Shown here: one piece after another, positions 26,060 to 37,129 of the stretch
How positions within the stretch are numbered: position 1 is the stretch's first letter
How the letters are laid out: the number at the start of each line of letters is the position of its first letter
DNA from: Polietes domitor
Lineage: Eukaryota; Arthropoda; Insecta; Diptera; Muscidae
DNA: 64,000 nt
Assembly (NCBI GenBank): GCA_947397865.1
Contig: OX377620.1
Span: 118,519,085 to 118,583,084, forward strand
Reading direction: 5' to 3'
Made by a program: the position numbers and the translations under genes
The notes under the pieces: generated by a model
Seen by the model: the letters and a program-made list of their open reading frames with translations, nothing else
Database searches by the model: none
What the model was told of the DNA's origin: nothing

Positions 26060-26430
26060 GAAAAATTCATAGACTATAGAAATATATTGTCAAATTGTAG
26101 ATGTTTTTTTATTTCTGAATATTTGTTTCTATAACTTCTGTTTTTGGAATGTTTTATGAGTTTTCTTCAAGATAATCGTTTACAAATCCATATGATTTTC
26201 ATTTTTACCGTTATTGGGCTCTTTATGAAAATATTCAATAATTAATATCAATCATACGCCCCACAGGCAATATACTATATACATTATTTATTGGGAATTA
26301 TTTGCAACGTATTTGGTTTTAATACATTTATTTAAGAAGCTTTAACTATACTGTTTACTTTAACTATACATTAACATTTTCCACATATTCAATATAAAGT
26401 CGTGAGCCATTTTTGCCATACTTTGGTTAG
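26060..26430. other. A/T-rich DNA with one motif copy
   Basis: The shared motif lies at 26241-26264, followed by CGCCCC, the variant that dominates array E. Flanks are not clearly part of an array. No gene. Confidence 0.5.
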
Positions 26431-26509
26431 ATAGTTTCTATGGTTCTATTTTAGCTATAGAGCTGTGCGGAGGAAGTTGAGAGTGCCAGTATGTTGGGAT
26501 TACTTTGAA

Positions 26510-26647
26510 ACCTTTGAGGGAGTCTCTCAAGTTACAATGAAGGACGCTCATTGGTTCAGAATCATAATCCATCGGCCAAAATTCAATAACTTTTGTCCTA
26601 GAGAACATTTTTGAGTTCTGTAAAAATGAAATTAGAAAAGAACCCAA
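26510..26647 (-). pseudogene. Decayed coding remnant, inverted relative to 27142-27270
   Basis: On the minus strand an open frame reads KMFSRTKVIEFWPMDYDSEP, and the open frame continues to 26438. A diverged copy in the opposite orientation (27142-27270) reads MFTRAKVIEFWQMDFDSKP. Most differences between them are conservative (S/T, T/A, P/Q, Y/F, E/K), which suggests both descend from a translated sequence. Before the shared stretch the minus copy has 'tttcatttttacag', a good splice acceptor. The protein family is not recognised. Confidence 0.4.
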
Positions 26648-27141
26648 CGATTATTTTCAGATAATAACATAAATGTATCCTATCTTTTCAGAATGTAATT
26701 TCGTGCTGGCAAAAGTTATCCTGCAGAATCGAGGTACTCTTCAACCTTTCTAAATATGTATTTAATTCTTGTAAGGCTTTCAAAAAAGTTATTTTGGTCA
26801 AACGTCAACATTACTTTTTAAATATTTGTTACAATCAAGCATTATTAGGCAAAAATTCAGTGTTGGGGCCATAATAAATGTGAGAGAAACGGCTCGACAA
26901 AGTCGAAGAAATAAATTACGATTTCTTTTCAATTTGCAATATCTGAAAAAAGTAAAATTCTGTAATAAGAAAAAAATTCCGCGCATTATGAACAAATAAG
27001 TAAAATAATTTAAAAAACATTAAAACTAATAAATAAATTTTAGTTTTCTTTAAAATCGAAAAAATACAAGTAGTAGTCAACTTTGGACTACTTTCTAATA
27101 TATATCCTATTGACCGATTTTCAATGTTAATATTTCAAAAT
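26648..27141. other. A/T-rich spacer between inverted coding remnants
   Basis: No gene or clear repeat seen. A minus-strand open frame of 65 codons has no recognisable content. Confidence 0.4.
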
Positions 27142-27270
27142 AATCCTTGGGTCATTGTCTGATTTCAATTTTTCACAAAAGTCAAAAATGTTTACCAGAG
27201 CAAAAGTTATTGAATTTTGGCAGATGGATTTTGATTCTAAACCACTGCGAAAGAAACCTTTATTATGATG
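27142..27270 (+). pseudogene. Decayed coding remnant, partner of 26510-26647
   Basis: The plus-strand frame from ATG at 27188 reads MFTRAKVIEFWQMDFDSKP and ends at a stop near 27267. Upstream DNA (from 27142, 'aatccttgggtcattg') also aligns with the complement of the partner, so the homology extends beyond the open frame. Pair orientation is inverted with about 500 bp between. The source could be a transposon gene or a duplicated host exon. Confidence 0.4.
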
Positions 27271-27589
27271 AATGACATCTTCATCTTCTGACTGACTAGT
27301 CGTAACGTTATTATTAGCTGAAGATAAGCTCATCATATATCATAATTATGAAACCCCATATATTAATGTTACTAATAGCCCAAATCCAACTCGATCCTCT
27401 TTAAAGTGATCCCGAAGGATGATAACATTTTTTTTACCACTCATCAAAAGTTTTCATTTTGGTGTGGTAATTGGGCAAGTAAAATCTACATATTAAAGAA
27501 AATAAAGAAGACAATATAGTAAATATTCGAAATCTTAGTTAATATATCCATAATATGTGTTGATTCATGAGCAGCAGTATTTTCCCCCG

Positions 27590-28870
27590 AAATAACTAAT
27601 AATTAATATCAATCATACGCCCCGGTGTATCACAATAGACCTTTACTCGTTTAGGTGGGCTCACTTACTAGCACCGCTGGATAACATAAAGTAACTAATA
27701 GATTGCAAGGTATAAAATAAATGTTTATTAATACACCTCAAAGAAGTTGACCAAAATGTTTCTTTCTGACTTTTTAATTGGACCACAAATAAACGCAGTA
27801 AAATCCGCATATTGAAGAAAATAAAGAAAACAATATTGCAAATATTCCAAATCTTAGTTAAGATATCCAAATAATCTGTTTATTCATGAGCAGCAACATG
27901 TTTTCCACGATGTACCCAATAATTAATATCAATCATACGCCCCATAGTATTAATTGTATTTGAATTGCTCAAGAGCAACATGACTAATTAAAGTCTAACC
28001 TAGCAAAGCCACAACAAAGTATGTATTATTTATGTCTCTTTATAGTCGAACATGGCGTGGCGTGGCAAAGGCAGAACAAACTAACATCCACAGTTTGAAG
28101 AAATTGAAGAAAGTAAATATTCGAAATCTTGCTCAAGATCTGCATATCATTTTTTGATTCATGAGCAGCAGCATTTTTTCAGAAAAAAAAAAACCAATAA
28201 TTAATATCACAGTATTAAAAGTATTTGAATTGTTCAAAAGCAGCATGACTAATTAAAGTCTACCCTGACAAAGCCAGCTCAAAGTATTCATTATTTTTCA
28301 AGAATTATTGAAGTATTTGAATAGTTCAGAAGTATTTGATTTATTCAAACGTAGCATGTCTTTTTAAAGTCGAACCTGACAAAACCAGAACAAAGTAAAA
28401 TCCACATATCGAAGAAAATAAAGAAAGCCATATTTAAAATATTCGAAATCTTAGTTAAGATTTGCATATTATTTGTTGATTCATGAGCAGCAGAATTTTT
28501 GCCCGAAGTACCCAATAATTAATATCAATCATACGCACCATAGTACCCAAAGTGTTTGAATTATCAACAGCATAACTAATTAAAGTCTAAGTATTTTTCA
28601 ATCTACATTGAATTATTTTAGTATTTGAATTGTTCAAAAGTAGCATGTCTTTTTAAAGTCGAACCTGGCAAAGGCAGAACAGAGTAAAAACCATATTTTG
28701 AGTAAATATTGCAAATATTCGAGTTCTTAGTTAAGATCTGCATATTACAGTTTGATTCACGAGCAGCTGCATTTTTTCCGAAGTACCCAATAATTAATAT
28801 CAATCATACGCCCCATAGTATTAGTAGTGTTTGTATTGTTTAAAGCCAGACCAAAGTATGTATTATTTTT
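27590..28870 (+). repeat. Tandem array E (unit about 280-320 bp)
   Basis: About five units share 'cgaaatcttagttaagat', 'gattcatgagcagcag', 'gaagtacccaataat', the motif followed by CGCCCCATAGTATT, 'agcatgactaattaaagtct' and 'ggcaaagccagaacaaagta'. The motif lies at 27601, 27921, 28517 and 28792. In the unit near 28195 the motif is cut to TTAATATCA. No coding. Confidence 0.85.
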
Positions 28871-30480
28871 CAAATGGAAAGTATAACAGTAAATTTCATG
28901 AAAAATCGCTCTCCCATAGGGAAATCAAAACCTAAAATATAAATCTATTTTATAAATTAAATATGCCAACTTGTAGACGATTCCCACTACCCCTCGGTCG
29001 GCACACTGAAACAGGTTCGACTGTTGATAGATTTTTGCCTACATTTCGGCCCTGGCAACGAATGCTATAATTGTTTTATTTGCACTTTAATTGAACTAAA
29101 TGTATTCTCTTTTATAATAATAATTACTTGAGAAAAAATCTAAGCGTCTAAGCAAAAAAGAGAGTAAACGCGCCAAAGCGTATAATAAGTGAACACACCT
29201 AGATGCCTTTTGGGCATTTCGCATATGTATAGACAGCAATAAATTAAAGACACCTTTCATTGTTTGAAACTATTAGTTTTTTTTTCGTTTTGTGTTTTCT
29301 ATTGGTTGGTTGCTGTTCGTTGGTTCGCTGTTCTATAATGCACAAACTAGTAATAAATTATACATTTTGTTGTATAAGTTAGCAAAAATAATGAAAGGGG
29401 TAGACTTTCTTAGGGGGGAAGACAACTGGGAAGGCATCCCCAGAGCAGGTAATGAAAAATCATAGAATATCTTTGTAAATTGAATTCCCCAGCCTTTGCG
29501 AAACGACATGCGTTAGAGATCATACTTCCCCCCTTGTAGATGCAATGACTTTCATAATGCTTTAACCATATGTTGTAAATTAATTTCAATTTACGCTTTA
29601 CGTTGCTGGTTAAAACAACTTGAACAAGTTCAAGCGACTTTGTAGCCCCAACGACAACAACAACAGCAACAACGATTAAAGTGTATAAAACATCGAATGA
29701 AAGATCAAAACAAAAACTACTAAATCATTTTGAGCTGGCCAACAGTCTGGACAAAGAATTTCCTGTTGTCCACCGCCCCCCGACCCCTTAATCCAAAGAT
29801 AGACGGCGAGAGAGAGAGAAAACAGCAATCTAATAGACAGCCTTAGTGGCAGTAGCTGCTACTGAAGCAGAAAATTACTTTCATCATCATCATCATAATT
29901 TTTAGTCATGTTTATGATACTTTTGCGGTTTGTGCCACAACTGTGCTGGTTGACCAAGTGCTGCTCGGCCAGGTTTTCAGACGTACCAACGCAGCAACGT
30001 ACCTTTGATGATCAGGTTGCCAGTAGTGCAACCACATCATCATAGTACAACATTGGGGCAAACAAATTGAAAAGTCATTTACACCACAATCGGCTTCCGT
30101 ACACTCGTTCCTTGGTTCTTTGTACATTCTTTGGCAAATCATATTTATAATCAAAATGAAAAAGGTCCAACGAATTTATGGCCAACAACAAAGAGGATGC
30201 ATGGCATCAGCAATTGTTGCCACATTGTAAATACATGCTGGCCAAGAGTTGTGGCAAGGAAAGAGTTTCTTGTTAGTCTCTAAACCAGAAGCTCAGAAAT
30301 GGTTCAACTCGCACAGAAGGGACCTAGAAACAAGGCGCATGCGCAGTAGTAATTACATATGTTTGCCACTTTTCCGGTTGGTCAGATCGAGTATTTACTT
30401 AGACTTCTTTTGAACGATACGTAACGAACGGTAATGCCTTCAAATGTTTTCAAACATATTGAGATGTGATACTTTCTGGA
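28870..30480. other. Non-repetitive island
   Basis: No gene is recognised. It contains AACAACAACAGCAACAAC near 29658, a GAGAGAGAGAGA run near 29809-29819, and (ATC)n near 29883-29897. Such features are common in fly regulatory DNA but are not proof of it. The longest open frame (80 codons, minus, 29912-30154) has no family resemblance. Confidence 0.5.
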
Positions 30481-31500
30481 AATTATGTCATTTCATGTTA
30501 CCTTGTGATCCTTAAATTTTAGTTATAGGATGTGTTCAGCAATATTGCTTAAATCACTATGGGGAACATTTTTATGGAAAATGTTAACCCTTTTGTGCAA
30601 AAGGGTATAGAACACCCCTAAAACAGCGATTTGACGGGTCAAAGTGTTCTACAAAAATATTTGCCATAAAATTCTACTTCAAGTCTCTAAATATACCAAA
30701 ACTAAAATTCCAACTGAAATGCCAGAATAAGTAAAAACCCAAAAATTAATTTAATTTTAGAGGAGGAATCAATATTTTCCCTTTGTACTTTCTTATGTGG
30801 AATCGGAATCGCAAACCTTTTAATCCTTTCATTTTAAGTATAGGATATGTTCAACAATATTATTTAAGACACTATGAGGAACAATTTTGTCAAACATATT
30901 AACCCTATAGTTCGTTAAAATAGGGGTCTTTTTGGTCCCGTTTGTGCAAAATGATAAAAAGCACTTCTCAAAATGTTATACAAAAATATTTGCATAAAAT
31001 TCTTCAATAAGTCTCTGCAGACAACAAAACTGAAAATTAACTTAAATACCGGAAATAAGTCGAAACTTGAAATACATTTTAGGCCGAGTTGTGGGGTAAT
31101 TTCGTACTTTTTCCGAAATGGTGCTACAACAACCCTAAAACAGTTGTTGAACGCGTCAAAATGTTCTACAAAAATATTCGCCATAAATTTCTACTTCAAG
31201 TCTCTGCAGACACCAAAATTCAAAATTCAAGTTAAATGCCAGAAATAAGTCAAAAATTAAAATTCATTTTCGTTTTAAACTTGTGCTTTTTCTAAATTGA
31301 TGATCAATTCTCCCATAAAACTGAATTTTGGGGGGTGATGTGAAGGGAAACAATATGCTATATCAAATTTCACCATAAGTAACCGAACAAAACAAAGCTG
31401 TAGCTTTAATATATACACATAAAATATCACTACCAATTTGGGGTCGCAAACAATTTTGGTAATTGGTATTTCTACCACATTATCAAATAATGTCAGCTAT
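30480..31500 (-). repeat. Family B, reverse copy of about 1 kb
   Basis: This stretch matches the complement of about 8430-9490 over most of its length. 30490-30960 corresponds to the array B units ('accttgtgatcctta', 'ggatgtgttcagcaatatt', 'taaccctatag'). 31270-31450 corresponds to the tail at 8440-8610 ('ataaaactgaattttgggg', 'atcaaatttcaccataagt', 'accaatttgggg'). The middle (30960-31250) has an internal duplication with 'caaaatgtt(c/a)tacaaaaata'. Confidence 0.7.
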
Positions 31501-31728
31501 AAGGGAATAAATACTCATACCATTATAGAGTTCTTCAATTGACACACATGTTTGATGAAATCGTTCAGTCTATTCATCGAACTCCGTTTGCCACCAAATT
31601 ATCCAAAATGAGAATTCAAAAAATTAATTTTCGTTGTCATATGAATACCTCGATTTTCAAAGATGCAATTTTTTAAAGTGATACCATTTGCCCCAGAAAA
31701 TAATCACAAAGTAGTGAACTAACTGATT
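31500..31728. other. A/T-rich spacer, nothing recognised
   Basis: No gene or repeat is recognised. Confidence 0.4.
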
Positions 31729-33310
31729 GGTTGCGTATAATTGATATTCATTATTAAGTGATTGCTAACGTATGATTGATATTAATTATCAAGTAGCGCC
31801 TGGCGTATACTTTATGTTAATTTTAATGAGCGATTGCTGCGTATGATTGATATTAATTACTGTGTAATTACGGAAAATTTTCGTTAATGATGATGAGTAT
31901 AGAAAAACAGAGTTTTAAAACAAAGAGCAGTAATTATTTGATTTTTGAACCACAATGTAAAAAATAAATAAATAAATAATATGAACGATATTTTCAATCT
32001 TTAATTAAAATATATTTTTTAGGAGTCTACAATCAACGATCTTTGAATTGAAAAGTTTTATAACTTTTTAAACTGTGAATAAGTCATGAAGGAGTTTGAA
32101 TTTAGATGAAATTCACACAGTATTTGAAAGTAAAGAGTATTCGTTATTTAAATTTTGAAGTTAAAGTGTTCTTCTCAGTCTCCAAAAAATAAATAAATAC
32201 AAAATATCAACGACATTTGCAAACTTTTGTATTATAATGTATTTAGTCTAGGTATACTTATATTACTAGATATCTACCATCAACGATCCCTGGAGATTTC
32301 AGAACTCGATTATTTTTTAAATAATAAAATTTTATAATGATTGTCTAATCATTACCAATATTTTACTATTTCCATTAAAGAAATATAACAATGATTAGTT
32401 ACTATTGTTGTTAGTATTATCAACATTTTTGAAAAGTTAATTTGCTATACAAAGTAATCATAAATAAGTGAACTTATTGAGTGATTACTGGCGTACGATT
32501 GATATTAATTATTGAGTGATTACTGGCGTATGATTAATATTAATTATTGAGTGATTTCTGGCGTATGATTGATATTAATTACTGAGTAATTTTGGAAGAC
32601 AGGGAATAAGCAGGTTTAATTTATATAAAATGCAAGCAGTATTTTAATATTTTCATTTTAGAATATTGATGTTGAACCATCTTCCACAGTCTTTCCAAAA
32701 ATGAAATAAATAAAAAATAGTTTTGGTTTTTTCGTTAGTATTTTTTTGGTCAGCAATCAATATTTGATTTGAATTGGGATATTGCGAAGCCACTTGAAAA
32801 AACTTTTGACATGATCGAAATCATGATCGTGGTCGTCTGCAGTCAAGTAATAAATGTCACCATGACATTTGTAAATAAATTAGCATTCTATTAAATATAG
32901 ATGCAAAATGGTCTTGAGCCAGGACAATATTCCAGTTTAAATTAAATAAAAAATATGTACGACATTTGCAAAGTTTTATGTTATAATGTATTTATTCCGG
33001 GTATATTAATATTTTTATTACAATCAACGATGCGTGGGGTTTTAAGAATACTTTATTTTTTTATTGAAAAATGTTATAATCATCCCTAATCCTTAACTCT
33101 TTCTGTTAACGGTATATATAAAATAAAATATATTTTGAATCACAATTAAAAATTTTTAAAAGTAAGTTTATTATATTATTCATTTCTACTATTTTGTCGG
33201 AAATTACAGAAAATAATCATAGAGAATTTTATGAGAACTGATGGCGTATACTTTATATTACCTATTGGGTGATTAATGGCGTATAATCGATATTAATTAC
33301 AGAGTAATTT
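31729..33310 (-). repeat. Array F: motif minisatellites within 0.7-kb repeats
   Basis: Motif clusters occur at 31729-31860 (four copies), 32476-32580 (three copies at an exact 35-bp period) and 33241-33300 (two copies). Each unit reads TGAGTGATTACTGGCG then TATGATTGATATTAATT. Between clusters lies A/T-rich DNA with a shared 'caacgacatttgcaaa...tataatgtattta' segment (32200-32240 and 32955-32995). It also contains one copy of the 146-bp dispersed repeat (32783-32928). Confidence 0.75.
32783..32928. repeat. 146-bp dispersed repeat, copy 1
   Basis: This segment matches 36080-36225 over 146 bp with few differences and no indels seen, starting TGCGAAG and ending GAGCCAGGACAAT. Flanks on both sides are unrelated. 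On the minus strand it shows a frame related to that of copy 2 but with one stop. No terminal repeats or target duplications are seen. Confidence 0.75.
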
Positions 33311-33419
33311 TAGAAAACAACCAATAAGTTGTCAAGAAGTATAAATCTAGATAAAGCGCAAATAGTGTTATAAAGCAGAAATCATAGATTATTTGCAATG
33401 TAACAACATTTTTGAAGTA

Positions 33420-34334
33420 AAGGGTGATTTTTTAAGAGCTTGATAACTTTTTTTAAAAAAAAAACGCATAAAATTTCTTTATTTGAAACGTTAGATTGGT
33501 CCATGACATTTACTTTTTGAAGATAATTTCATTTAAATGTTGACCGCGGCTGCGTCTTAGGTGGTCCATTCGGAAAGTCCAATTTTGGGCAACTTTTTCG
33601 AGCATTTCGGCCGGAATAGCCCGAATTTCTTCGGAAATGTTGTCTTCCAAAGCTGGAATAGTTGCTGGCTTATTTCTGTAGACTTTAGACTTGACTTAGC
33701 CCCACAAAAAATAGTCTAAAGGCGTCAAATCGCATGATCTTGGTGGCCAACTTACCGGTCCATTTCTTGAGATGAATTGTTCTCCGAAGTTTTCCCTCAA
33801 AATGGCCATAGAATCGCGAGCTGTGTGGCATGTAGCGCCATCTTGTTGAAACCACATGTCAACCAAGTTCAGTTCTTCCATTTTTGGCAACAAAAAGTTT
33901 GTTAGCATCGAACGATAGCGATCGCCATTCACCGTAACGTTGCGTCCAACAGCATCTTTGAAAAAATACGGTCCAATGATTCCACCAGCGTACAAACCAC
34001 ACCAAACAGTGCATTTTTCGGGATGCATGGGCAGTTCTTGAACGGCTTCTGGTTGCTCTTCACTCCAAATGCGGCAATTTTGTTTATTTACGTAGCCATT
34101 CAACCAGAAATGAGCCTCATCGCTGAACAAAATTTGTCGATAAAAAATTTCGAACCGAACACTGATTTTGGTAATAAAATTCAATGATTTGCAAGCGTTG
34201 CTCGTTAGTAAGTCTATTCATGATGAAATGTCAAAGCATACTGAGCATCTTTCTCTTTGACACCATGTCTGAAATCCCACGTGATCTGTCAAATACTAAT
34301 GCATGAAAATCCTAACCTCAAAAAAATCACTCTT
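33420..34334 (-). mobile_element. DD41D mariner-like element with catalytic region (copy 2), 915 bp
   Basis: TA flanks both ends (33418-33419 and 34335-34336). Ends match the short copies: GGGTGATTTTTTAAGAG at the left, and the complement of AAGAGTGATTTTTTTGAGG at the right. Compared with an expected full element (roughly 1.3 kb) it lacks most of the DNA-binding coding part. The last 180 bp toward the left end match the short copies. Confidence 0.9.
33510..34221 (-). pseudogene. Broken DD41D mariner transposase, catalytic part
   Basis: From the original start (ATG at 34219-34221) the first 20 or so codons match the other copies, then an internal deletion joins them out of frame to the catalytic domain. 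That domain is open from 34184 to 33696. It shows ILFSDEAHFW (first D), then WFQQDGATCHTA (second D, 93 residues later), then CDLTPLDYFLWG (third D, 41 residues between). The 93-residue spacing equals that of mariner. The 41-residue spacing defines the DD41D (rosa-like) group. A TAA then interrupts the frame where the family continues, and the tail (KSKVYRNKPATIP to the end at 33510) is still readable. It cannot make active transposase. Confidence 0.85.
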
Positions 34335-34339
34335 TAGAT

Positions 34340-35088
34340 TAATATTTGAGCAATAATGGAAACGGATTTCCATTGCATAATGTTAATTATTTTCTTAATT
34401 CGCTCTGGAAATTTAAAATATATTTGCTAAAGGTCGATGTCCTTAGTTGCTAGTGCTTTATTATAGTATATATATAGTTAATAGTTAGTTATAATAGTAA
34501 TTATAATTTAAATTGTAATAAATAAAAATAAATGATAATAATATATTTGGTAAGAATAAATTTAATCACAAAATATCTTTCTAACGGATTTTTTTAAAGA
34601 AATTTTCAGAAATTTTTGTTGGTTGACACAAAAAGAGCGAAACTGACAGCATTTGTTCGAGAAATTTGTCCAGAAAATGCTGCAAAGAAGTGAACGGCTA
34701 TAATCATTGGTATTAATTATGGCGACATCAAGAATCGCCCAAAAATAATAATAAATTCAAATGGACCAAAACGGAAATGCAATTACATCCAAAGATAAAT
34801 GAAAAATTACCCAAAACAAAAAATTAAAACCGCCTAAAAAATTGAATAATTTTAAATAAGACAAATCATCAAAAAAAAATTAAAATTGCCCAAAACGAAA
34901 ATTGAGAAAAAATTAAAAATTTGCCAAAAAGAGAATTTAATTCCCAAAAATAAATGAAAAATGACCAAAGTCACTAATTAAAAATCGCTAAAATATTTAA
35001 GTATTTTTTCATATGAAAAATCGCCCAAAATATTTGAGTAATTTTTAATATGAAAAATCACCCAAAAAAATTGAGTAATTTTTAATAT
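34340..35088. repeat. A/T-rich DNA and short-unit minisatellite (GAAAAATCGCCCAAAA)
   Basis: From about 34735 on, degenerate units of about 17-30 bp built on GAAAAATCGCCCAAAA and AATTGAGTAATTTTTAATAT repeat many times. The same unit fills the centre of the foldback-like element (35490-36735). 34340-34730 is plain A/T-rich DNA with no gene seen. Confidence 0.65.
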
Positions 35089-37128
35089 GAAACCACACGA
35101 AATGCGAACAAAACAATACCCCTTCCCCTACTCCTAACCCCTTTCAGAAATCCAGGAAAACATGCAGATGGCTTGTAATGATACCGTTCTTTTGTTTGAA
35201 TAGCTTGAGAATTCAAAGAGTTTGCATTCGAATGAAAATGCCTTAAAATTTCAATGACCATTCCACAATATTATTTCTTAAATAGTCATTTCTTTAAAAT
35301 TTCATTTCTACTTTATTTAAAATCATGTTCGTTAACAATATATAGGGGATTTGCCAAAACTACTCAATAATTAATAACAATCATACGCCACCCAACACCC
35401 AATTGGGAGCACGAAAAATCGCCCAATGAAAAATAGCACAATAAAAACTCGAAACTCCATTTCATATTTGGGCGACTTTTCATTAAAATCGCCCAAAAAA
35501 TTTGAGTAATTTTTAATATGAAAAATTGCCCAAAATAAATATTTGACAATAAAAATGTAAAATTGACCAAAACGGAAAATGAAATTACAACCAAAATAAA
35601 TGAATATTCACCCAAAACCAAAAATGAAAAATCGCTCAAAAAATTGCGTAACTTTTTATGGTTAAAATTTGAGTAATTTTTATTATGAAAAATTCGACCA
35701 AAAAATAAAATAAAAATTGCCTAAAACAAAAATTGGGCAAAAAAAAATAATGATAAAAAAGTCCAAAATGGAAATGAATTTACAACCAAATGTAAATAAA
35801 AAATCTCGCAGATCAGAAATGGAAAATCACACAAAAATTGGCCAAATGAAAAATCGCCCAAAACAAAAATTGGACCATAGAAAAGTAAAATGGAACAAAA
35901 CTAAGTGAAAAATCACACAAAAAATTAATTTTTTTTAAATGAGATGCTTGTAAGATGGCATGCGTACTTTATTACTTGGTGCGATTTTTTAAACGCAAAT
36001 TCGGCAAGTGAGTTGTGATTATCGTTCGTTTGTGAGAATCATCTCCTTATAGAGGCCGGGTTTGATGTTGAAAAGTCGCTGCGAAGACACTTGAAAAGAC
36101 TTTTGACATGGTCGAAATCATGATCGTGGTAGTCTGCAGCCAAGTAATAAATGTCACCATGCCATTTGTAAATAAATTTGCATTCTAATAAATATAGATG
36201 CAAAATGGTCTTGAGCCAGGACAATCAATTTGCAATTTTTTCATATGTAAAATCACCCAAAAAAATTGCAGTAATTCTTAATATGAAAAATTGTCAAAAA
36301 CTGAATGAAAAATGGCACAAATAAAAATGTGAAGAATCGCCCAAACAAAAAATTTTACAATAAAAATTAAAAATGGACGAAGAACGGAACATTAAATTAA
36401 ACCAAAAAATAAATTCAAAATCAACCAAAAATTTGCAATTTTTCATATGAATAATTTGGGCATATTTCATATGAGAAATCGCCTAAAATTTTGATATATT
36501 TTTGAAAAATCACCCAATCCATCACCCGGCTAAGCAGAGTAAATATTTTTCAGCATTGCTCTCCCTCGGCTGGGCTTAAATATTTTCCCTCTGGACTATG
36601 TCCAAAGCTGGCTACACATTGTAAAGTTTTTACATTTAACAAAAATCTCCCATTAGGGTAATTTTTCATATTGGATTTATGAAATTCACCTAATAGGCGA
36701 TATTTCATATTCGGTATGTGGGTGATCTTTCATAATGAAAAGTCGCTCAAATATAAAATGGAGTTTCGAGTGTTTTTTGTGCTATTTTTCATAGGGCGAT
36801 TTTTCGTGCTCCCAATTGGGTGTTGGGTGGCGTATGATTGTTATTAATTATTGAGTAGTTTTGGCAAATCCCCTATAAATTGTTAACGAAGATGATTTTA
36901 AATAAAGTAGAAATGAAATTTTAAAGAAATGACTATTTCAGAAATAATATTTGCTAAATTTGTGGAATGGTCATTGCAATTTTAAGGCATTTTCATTCGA
37001 ATGCAAACTCTTCTCATACTCAAGCTATTCGAACAAATGTGCTGTATCATTACAAGCCATCAGCTTGTTTTCCTGGATTTCTGCAAGGGGAAGGGGAGTT
37101 GTTTTGTTCGCATTTCGTGTGGTTTCTA
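35089..37128. mobile_element. Foldback-like element or large inverted duplication, arms about 400 bp
   Basis: The left arm (35089-35488) and right arm (36733-37128) are reverse complements at roughly 90% identity by eye, with small indels. They begin and end with GAAACCACACGAAATGCGAAC and its complement. Each arm holds one copy of the shared motif (35370-35395 and 36827-36852). The centre (35490-36730) is filled with GAAAAATCGCCCAAAA-type minisatellite and one 146-bp dispersed repeat. Long inverted repeats around satellite DNA fit a Foldback-type transposon, but I see no clear target duplication, so a local inverted duplication remains possible. Confidence 0.65.
36080..36225. repeat. 146-bp dispersed repeat, copy 2
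   Basis: Partner of 32783-32928, same orientation, about 3.3 kb away. The minus-strand frame is open through the repeat and contains HGDIYYLAADYHDHDFDHV. Copy 1 gives the same frame with T for A and D for Y in this stretch and one stop elsewhere. Open frame plus conservative changes hint at a coding origin; the family is unknown. Confidence 0.75.
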
Positions 37129-37129
37129 A

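Larger units (their letters stand above)
24360..26060 (+). repeat. Tandem array D, second block, interrupted by a mariner copy
   Basis: Units resume at about 24360 with 'tttcacataatggttttatt', 'gtgttagctttccagaga' and 'gctgttatatagcat'. That unit is broken by the mariner insertion at 24528-25146 and by A/T-rich DNA. Two further units follow, with the motif at 25530 and 26015. Same family as 20390-22160. Confidence 0.8.

Noticed and set aside
20390..28870. CRISPR-like pattern: a short conserved motif at intervals
   Set aside because: Spacing is hundreds of bases, intervals are themselves repeats, and the genome is an insect's.
28870..30480. Polycomb-type regulatory element because of a GAGA run
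   Set aside because: A single GA run without a clear cluster of the other expected words is not enough.
35089..37128. Retroviral or LTR element
   Set aside because: The 400-bp repeats are inverted, not direct, and no gag, protease or reverse transcriptase text is present.
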